From: Bradyrhizobium sp. 4
Lineage (GTDB): Bacteria; Pseudomonadota; Alphaproteobacteria; Rhizobiales; Xanthobacteraceae
Direction of reading: 5' to 3'
Assembly: GCF_023100905.1 (NCBI RefSeq)
Contig: NZ_CP064686.1
Coordinates: forward strand, 4,712,001 to 4,776,000
DNA: 64,000 bases
This document shows positions 17,139-24,798 of this stretch, piece by piece (the stretch's first letter is position 1; each line of letters starts with the position of its first letter). The notes beneath the pieces were generated by a model. The model searched no databases and was not told the origin of the DNA. It saw only the letters and a program-made list of their open reading frames with translations. A program made the position numbers and the translations under genes.

Positions 17139-17789
17139 TCAAGGCTCCCGCTCCTCCTCCTCCGTGAACACGAATTTCGGCATCTCCCATTTGTAGCGCA
17201 CCGCCAGCAGGCGGAAGCTGATGCCGAAGACGAACGTCAAAATGGTCCAGAGCTCGGCGTTCAGCTTGAGACCGAACGCGGTGGCATAGAACAATCCCGT
17301 CACCACCGAGACGCTGGCATAGAGTTCGGAGCGGAACAGCAGCGGCACGTCGTTGCAGAGCACGTCGCGCAACACGCCGCCGGCGCAACCGGTCACCATG
17401 CCGGAGACGATGACGATCGGCAGCGTGGCGTCCATCTGCCAGGCGATGTCGCAGCCGGTCATGGTGAAGACGACGAGGCCGATGGCATCGAGCACGATGA
17501 AGGCCAGTTTCAGCCGGTGCACCAGCCGCGCCATCAGGATGGTGAGGAAGGCAGCGCCTCCGGCCAGTGCGAGGTAGATGGGGTTCTGCACCCAGGCCAG
17601 CGGATAATGCCCCAGGAAGAGATCGCGCAAAGTGCCGCCGCCGAGCGCCGTGATGCAGCCGAGAAAGCAGACGCCGAGCCAATCCATGCTGCGGCGGCCG
17701 GCTGCGAGCGCAGCGGTCATGCCTTGCGCCGCGACCGCAACCAGCGACAACAGATGCAGCACGCTATCGCTCGGCGGCGAGCTCCACAT
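17139..17789 (-). CDS. TRIC-type (UPF0126) membrane channel protein
   Basis: A 216-residue membrane protein with about seven helices in two repeats of the trimeric intracellular cation channel family. Each repeat carries a GG motif: ITALGGGTLRDLFLG about residues 50-64 and VTGCAGGVLRDVLCNDVP about 132-149. Prokaryotic homologues form K+-permeable pores, though the older name glycine transporter is sometimes used. The ATG at 17789 begins directly before the first helix. It converges on the cytochrome gene with a one-base gap and is not linked to another minus-strand gene. Confidence 0.88.
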   Translation of the reverse strand: MWSSPPSDSVLHLLSLVAVAAQGMTAALAAGRRSMDWLGVCFLGCITALGGGTLRDLFLGHYPLAWVQNPIYLALAGGAAFLTILMARLVHRLKLAFIVLDAIGLVVFTMTGCDIAWQMDATLPIVIVSGMVTGCAGGVLRDVLCNDVPLLFRSELYASVSVVTGLFYATAFGLKLNAELWTILTFVFGISFRLLAVRYKWEMPKFVFTEEEEREP

Positions 17790-17953
17790 CGCTTTGTTCC
17801 CTTCCGTCAGCGGAGCTTACGCTTCAGGTTCCCCAGCGAACAGGTTCCCGATTCCCGCCGCGGGCGCAACATGCGACGAAAGCATTAAGAGGGGCGGAAC
17901 AGAATCTCGCATCCACGGGTTGTCCCGCCGCAATAATCGAGGAGAACCAATCG

Positions 17954-18346
17954 ATGGCTGACGACCGTTTTATCAACGATCCGTACCGCCCGAATCTCGC
18001 CGATGATGAGTATCGCAATGCGGCGCGACGGGATGCCCAGCTTCAAGTCGACCCGGAGCTTGGCGAAGGCCCCGCCTCCAGCGGCAAAGTAGCCCTGTTC
18101 GCAGTGGCAATCGCCTTGGTGCTGGGTGCCGTATTCTACGGCCTGAACAACACCGGCACCAGCAACCAGGCCAGCACCACGCCGGCGACGCAGACAGCGC
18201 AGCAGGCACCGGCGACCAACCCGGCCGCACCTCCCGGCATGCGCGACGTGACGCCGCGCACCAACACCGGGCCGGGCGTGACCACGGGCGCCGCACCGAG
18301 CAAGCCGGCCCCGGATACGCCGGCACCGGCTGACGGCGCGAAGTAA
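17954..18346 (+). CDS. Small hypothetical protein with one membrane helix
   Basis: A 130-residue protein that I do not assign to a function. The acidic/polar N-terminus (1-43) is followed by one hydrophobic helix at about 45-64 (VALFAVAIALVLGAVFYGL) and a long low-complexity Thr/Pro/Ala tail rich in PAT, TPA and PAP. This suggests an inner-membrane anchor with a disordered periplasmic tail. AGGAGAAC lies ahead of the ATG. An intrinsic terminator at 18368-18400 closes the unit. Confidence 0.75.
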   Translation: MADDRFINDPYRPNLADDEYRNAARRDAQLQVDPELGEGPASSGKVALFAVAIALVLGAVFYGLNNTGTSNQASTTPATQTAQQAPATNPAAPPGMRDVTPRTNTGPGVTTGAAPSKPAPDTPAPADGAK

Positions 18347-18367
18347 CGAATTGCAACAATATGCGAC

Positions 18368-18400
18368 AGCGGCGGGACTCACATCCCGCCGCTTTCGTTT
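18368..18400 (+). terminator. Intrinsic terminator
   Basis: AGCGGCGGGA at 18368-18377 pairs exactly with 18384-18393 around a six-base loop, followed by TTTCGTTT. It lies 21 bases after the stop of the 17954 gene. On the other strand there is no U run, so it acts mainly for the plus-strand gene. Confidence 0.8.
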
Positions 18401-18403
18401 GTC

Positions 18404-19213
18404 TTAGCTGAACATCTTGTTGAGCTCGCCGCCGGGATAGCCGCCCGCGAGTTCCGCGAAGGTCCCCTTCTCCGCCATTTCCTTCGCGGCCCGCATGAAG
18501 CCGCCCCAGGCGGCGCGAGCGAGTGAACCGCCGACGCTGATCCGGCGCACGCCAAGATCGGCAGCTTCCTGCAATGACAGCCCGGAGCCGCCGATCAACA
18601 GGTTGAACGGTTTGGGTGCGACAGCCTTCACCACCGCGGCGATGTCCTCGCGGCTCTTGAGGCCCGGCGCGTAAAGGCAATCGGCGCCGGCATCGGCGTA
18701 AGCGGTGAGCCGGTCGATGACGAGCTTGAGGTCGGTCACGCCCCAAAGGTAGGCCTCGCAGCGGCCGACCAGGAGCACGCCGCTATCGCCGATCGCCTTG
18801 CGCGACGCCTTGATGCGCTCGACCGCGAGCGCGCGCTCGTAGATCGGCTTGTCCTTGTCGCCGGTGGAATCCTCGATCGACAGGCCGGCAACGCCGGTGC
18901 GCACACAGCGCTCGACATTGTCCGCGACCTTGTCCGGCTCGACCGCAAAGCCGCCCTCGAAATCCGCGTTCACCGGGATATCGACGGACGTGCTCAATGC
19001 CGCCAGGTGCTGACAGACGTCCTCGACGGAGACGTGGTTGTCGGCCTTGCCGATGGTCCAGGCAAAGCCCGCACTCGACGACGCGAGTGCCTTGAAACCG
19101 AGATGCTGCAACGCTTTCGCGCTGCCGACGTCGACCGGATTGGGCAGGATGAAGCAGCCGCTCTCGTGCAGCTTCCTGAAGGTCGCGCGCTTGTCAGCAG
19201 TTGTCACGTGCAT
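18404..19213 (-). CDS. Isocitrate lyase/PEP mutase family protein
   Basis: A 269-residue TIM-barrel enzyme of the phosphoenolpyruvate mutase superfamily. It shows NPVDVGSAKAL, SSSAGFAW, the metal-binding NADFEGGF and GLSIEDST in the usual order. The catalytic KxCG loop of isocitrate lyase is absent, and GRCEAY takes the later position. Members include oxaloacetate decarboxylase, methylisocitrate lyase and carboxyphosphonoenolpyruvate mutase, and this one is nearest the unassigned oxaloacetate decarboxylase-like group. It ends a minus-strand series with the genes at 19265 and 19653. Confidence 0.88.
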   Translation of the reverse strand: MHVTTADKRATFRKLHESGCFILPNPVDVGSAKALQHLGFKALASSSAGFAWTIGKADNHVSVEDVCQHLAALSTSVDIPVNADFEGGFAVEPDKVADNVERCVRTGVAGLSIEDSTGDKDKPIYERALAVERIKASRKAIGDSGVLLVGRCEAYLWGVTDLKLVIDRLTAYADAGADCLYAPGLKSREDIAAVVKAVAPKPFNLLIGGSGLSLQEAADLGVRRISVGGSLARAAWGGFMRAAKEMAEKGTFAELAGGYPGGELNKMFS

Positions 19214-19264
19214 GTTTCTCTCCCTTGTTGGCCGCGCAGAGATGGGGACGTGCCGCCGCGCGCG

Positions 19265-19615
19265 CTAGTGCGCGTCGTGCACCGCGCGGCTGTCCTTTGG
19301 CGCCTGCTCGCGATCATTCATGCTGTAGTCGCGGATGACGCTGGCGATACGCAGATGATAATCGGCGAAGATTTTTGCGCGGCCCTTGGCCTGGGTGCGG
19401 CGGTGCTCCATCGTGTTGCGCCAGGCCTGCACGGCCGCCTCGTCCCGCCAGAACGACACCGACAAGATCTTGCCCTTGTCGGTCAGGCTCTCGAAACGCT
19501 CGACCGAGATGAAGCCGTCGATGGTTTGCAGGATCGGCTTGAGGTCGGCCGCGAGGTCGAAATAATCCTGGCGGTGTTCCGGCTTCGGCCAGACCTCGAA
19601 GATCACGGCGATCAT
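19265..19615 (-). CDS. ABM-family antibiotic biosynthesis monooxygenase-like protein
   Basis: A 116-residue small protein of the dimeric alpha/beta barrel superfamily, with VIFEVWPKPEHRQDYFDLA, GFISVERFES and KILSVSFWRDEAAVQAW. Cofactor-free oxygenases and heme-degrading enzymes share this fold, and many members have no known reaction. The ATG at 19615 is preferred over the one at 19621 because AGGAG then sits eight bases upstream instead of two. It lies 37 bases downstream of the NIPSNAP-like gene and 51 bases upstream of the PEP mutase-like gene, so an operon of three is likely. Confidence 0.82.
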   Translation of the reverse strand: MIAVIFEVWPKPEHRQDYFDLAADLKPILQTIDGFISVERFESLTDKGKILSVSFWRDEAAVQAWRNTMEHRRTQAKGRAKIFADYHLRIASVIRDYSMNDREQAPKDSRAVHDAH

Positions 19616-19652
19616 GGGCATCTCTCCTGTCGTTGATGGCCTACGATACCAC

Positions 19653-19961
19653 TTACAAAACCACTTGGCGCAGAAACGTGCGCTCTTCCGCGAGGATGAA
19701 TTTGTGCTCCTCGGCGAAGTGGAAGTTCGCCATGCCTTCCGTATCCTGACGCAGCCGGGCGCGATAGGCCTCATACGCAGCCAGACTCTCGAAGGTGATC
19801 AGCGCAAACGCGATATTGTTGGTGCCCTCGTGCGGCATGAAATAGCCGATCAGATCGCCGCCGCATTTCGGGATGATGGTGAGCCAGCGCTTCGAATACT
19901 CCTCGAACTGCGCGCGTTTGAAGGGATCGAGCTGGTAGCGGATGAAGACGGTGATGGACAT
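19653..19961 (-). CDS. NIPSNAP family protein
   Basis: A 102-residue protein with the NIPSNAP form of the dimeric alpha/beta barrel. It opens MSITVFIRYQLDPFKRAQFE and has CGGDLIGYFMPHEGTNNIA and LITFESLAAYEAYRARL. The molecular function of bacterial members is unknown. The start at 19961 has AGGAG in the antisense of CTCCT just upstream; further upstream codons belong to a palindromic repeat. It heads the minus-strand group that includes the ABM-like gene. Confidence 0.87.
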   Translation of the reverse strand: MSITVFIRYQLDPFKRAQFEEYSKRWLTIIPKCGGDLIGYFMPHEGTNNIAFALITFESLAAYEAYRARLRQDTEGMANFHFAEEHKFILAEERTFLRQVVL

Positions 19962-19984
19962 GATGGGCTCCTCTGGTTCCACAC

Positions 19985-20100
19985 CGTCATTGCGAGCGCA
20001 GCGAAGCAATCCAGGAATCCCTCTGCAGAGGGAGCCTGGATTGTTTCGTCGCCAGTGCAAAATTGCTTCGCAATTTTGTCAGGGGCTCCTCGCAATGACG
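19985..20100. repeat. Dispersed palindrome, second copy of the 11895 family
   Basis: It opens CGTCATTGCGAGCGCAGCG and closes with CTCGCAATGACG. An internal hairpin CAAAATTGC-TTC-GCAATTTTG lies at 20058-20078. The left arm is the same as the copy at 11895 but the right half has diverged. It separates the divergent NIPSNAP and ArsR-like genes. Confidence 0.8.
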
Positions 20101-20155
20101 AGCAACCCCACGCTACGCGCTTGCCTCACCGCAATGCTTCGGCTACCATCGAAGC

Positions 20156-20854
20156 ATGAAATCAGGTCCAGACATCGCCATGATCGCTTCGCTCGTCGGC
20201 GATCCCGCACGCGCCAACATGCTCACGGCGCTGATGAACGGCCGCGCGCTCACCGCGAGCGAGCTGGCGCAGGAGGCCGGCATCACCCCGCAGACCGCGA
20301 GCTCGCATCTTTCCAAGCTCGAGGCCGGCGGCCTGATCGAGCCGGAGAAGCAAGGCCGCCATCGCTACTACCGCCTCACCGACGACGACGTCGCCGGTGT
20401 GCTGGAGGGCCTTGCGGGGCTTGCCGCGCGGACCGGCCATATGCGCGTGCGCACCGGGCCGAAGGATCCGGCGCTGCGGCGCGCGCGGATCTGCTACGAT
20501 CATCTCGCCGGCGATCTCGGCGTGCAGATGCTCGACACCCTGCGCGCGCAAAACCTTGTCAGGCAGAAGAAGCAGGAGATCGAGCTGACCACCGAGGGCG
20601 AGCGCTTCCTGGCGAAGCATTTGCAGATCTCGCCCGACATGCTTGCCCATCCGCGCCGCCCCGTGTGCAAGGCCTGCCTCGACTGGAGCGAGCGGCGCCA
20701 CCATCTCGCCGGCACGCTGGGCGCCGCCATGATGCAGCGTTTCGCCGAGCTGAAATGGGCCGCCCGCGACGCCACGCCCGGCAGCCGCGTGGTGAATTTT
20801 ACGCGCACCGGCGAGAAGCAGTTTGCCGCGTTGTTCGGTGACGGGCGGGACTAA
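20156..20854 (+). CDS. ArsR-like winged-helix transcription regulator
   Basis: A 232-residue regulator. The N-terminal 85 residues form a winged helix: ALTASELAQEAGITPQTASS is the recognition region and HLSKLEAGGLIEPEKQGRHR the wing. The longer C-terminal half has Cys and His in PVCKACLDWSERRHHLAG, which could bind a metal or a small ligand, but no ArsR metal site such as ELCVCDL is present. The neighbouring hydrolase at 20940 on the same strand is a possible target. The ATG follows a palindromic repeat. Confidence 0.88.
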   Translation: MKSGPDIAMIASLVGDPARANMLTALMNGRALTASELAQEAGITPQTASSHLSKLEAGGLIEPEKQGRHRYYRLTDDDVAGVLEGLAGLAARTGHMRVRTGPKDPALRRARICYDHLAGDLGVQMLDTLRAQNLVRQKKQEIELTTEGERFLAKHLQISPDMLAHPRRPVCKACLDWSERRHHLAGTLGAAMMQRFAELKWAARDATPGSRVVNFTRTGEKQFAALFGDGRD

Positions 20855-20939
20855 ACACAACTCCGTGTGAACGACGTCTCTCGCTTGACCCGGCCATCCA
20901 CGTGTTTATGGCCACGGTTGTCACACACAGAGATCCCCC

Positions 20940-21950
20940 ATGATCCGCTTCGCTTCGGCCGCGCTCGTCGCCGTCCTCATCGTCTCTCCGCTCACCTCCA
21001 CCCACGCCGCCGACACCGTCCCGCGCGAATCTTACGGCATCGCGCTCGAAGGCTTTGCCTATCCTTACCCCGTGCACCTGCTGCCTGTTGTCAATGACGG
21101 CGAGCAGCTCAGCATGGCCTATATGGATGTGCCGCCTGCGCAGCCGAACGGCCGCACCGTGGTGCTGCTGCACGGGCGCAATTTCCCGTCGAGCTACTGG
21201 GCGCCTGTTATCAAGATGCTGAGCGAGGCCGGCTTCCGCGTCGTGGTGCCGGACCAGATCGGCTTCGGCAAATCCTCCAAGCCGGCGGGCGAATTGCATT
21301 TCGACAATCTGGCGCGCAACACCATCGCACTGCTCGATCACCTCAAGATCGACAAGGCCGAGATCGTCGCCCATTCGCTCGGCGGCATGCTGGGCGTCCG
21401 CATCGCCCGCGCCTTTCCCGACCGCGTCGCCCACCTTGTTCTGACGGCCCCGATCGGGCTGGAAGATTACCGCCTCTATGTGCCGCCGACGCCGACCGAG
21501 AAGATGATCGAGACCGAGGACAAGCTCACGGCCGAAGGCTATCGCAAGCAGCTTCAGACCAATTATGCGATCAAGCTGCCGCCGGGCGCGATCACGCCGT
21601 TCATCGACGCCCGCTTCAACATCAAGGGCAGCCCTGATTATTCGCGCTGGCTGCGCGCCTTCGTCAGTTCCGGCCAGATGATCTATCGCGAGCCGGTGGC
21701 GCACGAGATCGCACTGATCACCGAGCCGACGCTGTTCATCATGGGCGCCGACGACCACAACGCACCGGGCCGACCGAACGCGCCCGAGGCGCTGCGCGCG
21801 AAAATGGGAGAGAACGCCGAGCTGGCGAAGGCACTCGCCGCGAAGATGCCGAATGCGCGAGCCGAGGTGATCCCGGACACCGGCCATCTCGTCTTCCTGG
21901 AGGCGCCTGAGAAGTACAAGGAGCTGGTGCTGATTTTTCTCGGCCGGTAG
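20940..21950 (+). CDS. Exported alpha/beta hydrolase
   Basis: A 336-residue alpha/beta hydrolase with a signal peptide of about 24 residues ending THAADT. The oxyanion HG is in VVLLHGRNFPSSYW. The nucleophile is Ser146 in AHSLGG, and the catalytic His lies in DTGHLVFLE near residue 318, where an acid in MGADDHNAPG may complete the triad. It probably acts in the periplasm on an ester or epoxide-like substrate not identifiable from the sequence. It lies 85 bases after the ArsR-like gene. Confidence 0.9.
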   Translation: MIRFASAALVAVLIVSPLTSTHAADTVPRESYGIALEGFAYPYPVHLLPVVNDGEQLSMAYMDVPPAQPNGRTVVLLHGRNFPSSYWAPVIKMLSEAGFRVVVPDQIGFGKSSKPAGELHFDNLARNTIALLDHLKIDKAEIVAHSLGGMLGVRIARAFPDRVAHLVLTAPIGLEDYRLYVPPTPTEKMIETEDKLTAEGYRKQLQTNYAIKLPPGAITPFIDARFNIKGSPDYSRWLRAFVSSGQMIYREPVAHEIALITEPTLFIMGADDHNAPGRPNAPEALRAKMGENAELAKALAAKMPNARAEVIPDTGHLVFLEAPEKYKELVLIFLGR

Positions 21951-22162
21951 CGTCATTGCTGTCGTCCGGAGCCGCGTGCGGGGAATGTTCATGCCGCATT
22001 CAGGTCATGATTGGCAGATTTGGCTGGCGTCGTTTCGGCATGTTGCGATTTTAACGTGTCGAATCGTGTCTTTTGATTCATGGTGCGCCGAAAGCGCCAA
22101 GCCCTCCTACCTGCCCCAATCCTGCCCCCAAAACCTACCCCAAGGACGAGAAGGAAGATCAA

Positions 22163-22414
22163 ATGAAATACCTGTTTGCCGCCGTGATGCTCGCCAGCGC
22201 GGTCGCTGGTTTCAGCGAGGCGGCCAGCGCCGCCGGCGGTTGCGGCCCCGGCTGGTATCGCGGCGCCTATGGCGGCTGCCGCCCGATGCGCGGTCCGGTC
22301 GTTGTCCGCCCGGGTCCGATCGTGGTTGCGCCGGCCCCTGTCGTGGTCGTGCCGCGCGCGCGCGTGTGCCCCTACGGCTTCCGCTGGTATGCCGGCCGCT
22401 GCCGTCCGTTCTGA
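22163..22414 (+). CDS. Small secreted GCG/CRP protein
   Basis: An 83-residue precursor. Residues 1-23 are a signal peptide. The mature peptide opens with GGCGPGWYRGAYGGCRPM, close to the GCG_CRPN pattern, then a Pro/Val repeat region (VVVRPGPIVVAPAPVVVVPR), then a second Cys-rich end CPYGFRWYAGRCRPF. Four Cys could form two disulphides. This compact class is common in Bradyrhizobium and its function is unknown. AAGGAAGA lies ahead of the ATG. A terminator follows at 22434-22475. Confidence 0.8.
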   Translation: MKYLFAAVMLASAVAGFSEAASAAGGCGPGWYRGAYGGCRPMRGPVVVRPGPIVVAPAPVVVVPRARVCPYGFRWYAGRCRPF

Positions 22415-22433
22415 TCTCGTTTTTCGCATTGCG

Positions 22434-22475
22434 AAATGGCCGCGCGGCGAAAGCCTGCGCGGCCATTTTCTTTTT
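22434..22475 (+). terminator. Intrinsic terminator
   Basis: AAATGGCCGCGC at 22434-22445 pairs with 22457-22468 exactly over 12 bases, followed by TCTTTTT. It lies 19 bases downstream of the small secreted protein gene and would close that transcript. Confidence 0.85.
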
Positions 22476-22510
22476 GAGCGCCTGACGTCGCACCGGGATG
22501 TTTCGAATCA

Positions 22511-22540
22511 GAACGGGGACCGCGATCGCGGTCCCCGTTC
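22511..22540. terminator. Perfect 30-base palindrome, probable terminator of the minus-strand gene
   Basis: 22511-22540 is self-complementary over all 30 bases around GATC. It sits 21 bases beyond the stop of the His-rich gene at 22562-22840. On the minus strand the following tract has only CTGATT, so termination would be weak, and an operator role is also possible. Confidence 0.55.
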
Positions 22541-22561
22541 AAGCCTCGCTTAGCGCGACGC

Positions 22562-22840
22562 TTACCAATGGCGGCGGTGCCAGCGCCGGCGATGCCAGCC
22601 CCAGTGACGGCGGCGCCAACCCCAATGACGGTGGTGGCCGTGCCAGTGCACCTGCTCCGGTTTCAACTGCGAGGCTTCATCGCTGCTCGTGACTGCGGGA
22701 TGAGCGTCGGGATTGCCTTGCGGCTTGCTGGGATCACCGAGCGGCTGCGGCGCCAGCGGCGCGGCCTGTGCGGCGGTCGTGAACGCGGCAGCTCCGGCCG
22801 CGATACCGATTGCAAATTTCAAAAAGTTCCGGCGCTCCAT
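22562..22840 (-). CDS. Tat-signal protein with a His/Trp/Arg-rich tail
   Basis: A 92-residue precursor starting MERRNFLKFAIGIAAG, a twin-arginine motif followed by a hydrophobic stretch and an AQAAP cleavage site near residue 25. The mature part begins with Pro/Asp-rich sequence and ends in HWHGHHRHWGW, then RRRHWGWHRRRW, then HRRHW. The basic aromatic tail could bind metals, nucleic acid or anionic polymers. It converges on the small secreted gene at 22163. The start at 22840 has AAGGAAG-type pairing. No function assigned. Confidence 0.75.
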   Translation of the reverse strand: MERRNFLKFAIGIAAGAAAFTTAAQAAPLAPQPLGDPSKPQGNPDAHPAVTSSDEASQLKPEQVHWHGHHRHWGWRRRHWGWHRRRWHRRHW

Positions 22841-22976
22841 GACTTCTTTCCTCTTGGATGGTCGTGCCAGTGATGCAGAGGAAGTGTCGCGGTGATGACA
22901 TGAACCGAAGCTGAATCGCGCGTTCAGCTTCGTTGCGCAGGTGACAGGAGAATTCGCAGCGCCGTAGCCCGGTGCT

Positions 22977-23291
22977 CTATTTCCCAAACTCCTGCGCCAG
23001 CACCAGCAACTCGCGCGTGCGCGTCACGTCGGGCCAATCGCGGTTGAAATCAGCCACCAGCTGCGTCAGCGCACCGCCCTTCAGCATGGCCTGTAGCGCA
23101 GCCTCGCTCTCGAACTGATACAACGCCTGATGCAGGGAGGGATCGTCGAGGCTCCAGAACCGCCAGGCCTTAGCCACACCGAACACCTTCACCGCGTCGG
23201 GCAGATGTTCCGTCTCGTACCATCTGTCGAAGGCGGCGCGCTTGCCGGCATCGGTGACGGTGGCGCGGACGACGAAGAAGGCTGACGGCAT
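22977..23291 (-). CDS. Small dimeric alpha/beta-barrel-like hypothetical protein
   Basis: A 104-residue protein. MPSAFFVVRATVTDAGKRAAFDRWYETEHLPDAV shows a beta strand then a helix with WYxxEHLPD, a feature of the dimeric alpha/beta barrel proteins that bind small ligands. Later ALYQFESEAALQAML repeats the strand-helix pattern. The reaction is unknown. AGGAGGAAA pairs ahead of the ATG at 23291. It is the fourth small protein of this fold type in the region with those at 19265, 19653 and 41943. Confidence 0.78.
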   Translation of the reverse strand: MPSAFFVVRATVTDAGKRAAFDRWYETEHLPDAVKVFGVAKAWRFWSLDDPSLHQALYQFESEAALQAMLKGGALTQLVADFNRDWPDVTRTRELLVLAQEFGK

Positions 23292-23421
23292 CGGATTTTC
23301 CTCCTGTTGTTTGGGGTGAGACTAGCCGATGACGTCGGCGACGACAAAAAAAGGACGGCACCGGTGTCGGAACGCGCATCGCTCGCCCGTCCTATGCCCG
23401 AACAGCAGACGGAGACACCAC

Positions 23422-24069
23422 ATGCCCGACCTCACGCTCACCACCTTCGACTGGGTTCCCCCGCCCCCGCGCGGTTTCGTGCGCGACCTTCGGGTGCGCT
23501 GGGCGCTCGAAGAGGCCGCATTGCCCTATCGCGTCGCGAGCGCGCCGTTCGACCGGCGCGGCGCCGAGCATCTTGCGCACCAGCCGTTCGGGCAGGTGCC
23601 GTGGCTGACCGACGGCGATCTCTCGATCTTCGAGAGCGGCGCGATCCTGCTGCATCTCGGCGGCCTCAGCGCAAAGCTGATGCCATCAGATCCGCGCGGC
23701 CGCAACGAGGCCACGGAATGGCTGTTCGCCGCACTCAATTCGGTGGAGATGGCGAGCCTGCCCTGGACGATGTCGAAGTTCATGGGCCATCCGAGCGATA
23801 CGGCCGCGTGGAAATTCGTCGACGACTTCCTAAAACTCCGCCTCAAGCACATGGAGGCGGTGCTGGCCAACCGCGAATGGCTGGCAGGCACGTTCTCCGT
23901 CGCCGACATCCTGATGTCAGACGTGCTGCGCGTCGTCGATCAGTTTGAAGGGCTCGCGGACAGTCCCGCCAGCCGCGCCTACGTCGCGCGCGCCACCGCC
24001 CGCCCGGCTTTCGCCAAGGCCCACGCCGACCAGATGGCGCATTTCGCTGCGGCGGACGCGACCCGCTGA
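23422..24069 (+). CDS. Glutathione S-transferase family protein
   Basis: A 215-residue GST with an N-terminal thioredoxin fold (residues 1-85) and an all-helical C-terminal domain. The GSH-binding turn is QVPWLTDGDLSIFESGAIL, where Pro is cis and the ESGAI motif binds the gamma-Glu of glutathione. Start ATG 23422 precedes MPDLTLTTFDWVP; there is no clear catalytic Ser/Cys at the start of helix 1, as often in bacterial GSTs. The C-terminal domain has the WLAGTFSVADIL capping box. It could conjugate or reduce xenobiotics. Confidence 0.9.
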   Translation: MPDLTLTTFDWVPPPPRGFVRDLRVRWALEEAALPYRVASAPFDRRGAEHLAHQPFGQVPWLTDGDLSIFESGAILLHLGGLSAKLMPSDPRGRNEATEWLFAALNSVEMASLPWTMSKFMGHPSDTAAWKFVDDFLKLRLKHMEAVLANREWLAGTFSVADILMSDVLRVVDQFEGLADSPASRAYVARATARPAFAKAHADQMAHFAAADATR

Positions 24070-24165
24070 CGCCGCGCCCGCGTGAGGTGTGACGCGCCTC
24101 ACATAATGAATCCGGCGATGGCCGTAGGGTCACGGCCATCAAATCAACCCTGCGGAAGGTGACAC

Positions 24166-24318
24166 ATGGCCCGCATCGCATATCTCAGAGACCAGCTTGC
24201 CCGCGCCGAACGGCTGGCAAAGGCGATCCTCGACCGCCAAACCGCGGAGCAGCTTCAGGCGTTCGCAGCCGAATGCCGCGAGGAGTTGCAGGTGCTGTCG
24301 CGCAGGGCTGCGGCGTAA
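24166..24318 (+). CDS. Small helical hypothetical protein
   Basis: A 50-residue open frame from ATG to TAA with GGAAGG six bases before the start. The protein MARIAYLRDQLARAERLAKA ... continues as a mostly helical, amphipathic chain ending LSRRAAA. One Cys lies at residue 37 (AECREE). Composition is Ala/Arg/Glu/Leu-rich. It resembles short bradyrhizobial proteins seen in several places, but I cannot name the family. The ten-base gap to the convergent gene at 24329 leaves no room for a terminator. Confidence 0.6.
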   Translation: MARIAYLRDQLARAERLAKAILDRQTAEQLQAFAAECREELQVLSRRAAA

Positions 24319-24328
24319 GGCTGCTCGG

Positions 24329-24676
24329 TTACACGAGCTTCATCGGCGTATCGGCGACCACGCGAAGGTCGATGCGGCTGATCAGTTGAGACCGAAGCGC
24401 CTCTGCATCACCGATCGCGCTCTCCGTCTGCCGCAACGTGCTGACGTTCGAGCCAAGCGAGACAATTCCGCCGAGCACCAGAGCGATCGAGCCGAGCGCG
24501 GCGGTCTGGCCCATCCCGAGCAAGCCGAGGATCGTGATCAGCAACAGCGCAGCGCCGCCGCCGATGGCGAGCTTTGATGCCAGGATGTACTTCCGGCATC
24601 GCTCGGCGATCTCGGCCAAAGCCTCGATACGCGCTTCGATGTCGGATATCTCGTCGGTCGGATCGCTGTCGGTCAT
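24329..24676 (-). CDS. Hypothetical two-helix membrane protein
   Basis: A 115-residue protein. A helical acidic N-terminus (1-31, ISDIEARIEALAEIAERC) leads into two adjoining hydrophobic helices at about 35-55 and 58-78 with GLLGMGQTA between, then a helical C-terminus that includes VSTLRQTESAIGDAEAL. It is likely an inner-membrane hairpin with both ends in the cytoplasm. I do not recognise a family. The ATG at 24676 is supported by the clean two-helix architecture. Confidence 0.7.
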   Translation of the reverse strand: MTDSDPTDEISDIEARIEALAEIAERCRKYILASKLAIGGGAALLLITILGLLGMGQTAALGSIALVLGGIVSLGSNVSTLRQTESAIGDAEALRSQLISRIDLRVVADTPMKLV

Positions 24677-24715
24677 TGGATTTGGATCGAGGATGCCAAC
24701 TCAGAAGCAGAATCG

Positions 24716-24789
24716 GTAGCCCGCATGAGCGAAGCGACATGCGGGACTTGGATAGAAAACCCGGATGTCGCTACGCTCATCCGGGCTAC
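24716..24789. repeat. Intergenic inverted repeat, GTAGCCCG type
   Basis: The left arm GTAGCCCGCATGAGCGAAGCG at about 24716-24745 matches the complement of 24760-24789 with a few mismatches. A 14-base centre separates them. It lies between the end of the carboxylase gene and the 24676 start. GTAGCCCG/CATGAGCGAAGCGA elements are frequent in alphaproteobacterial intergenic DNA. Confidence 0.75.
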
Positions 24790-24798
24790 GCCTCGCGC

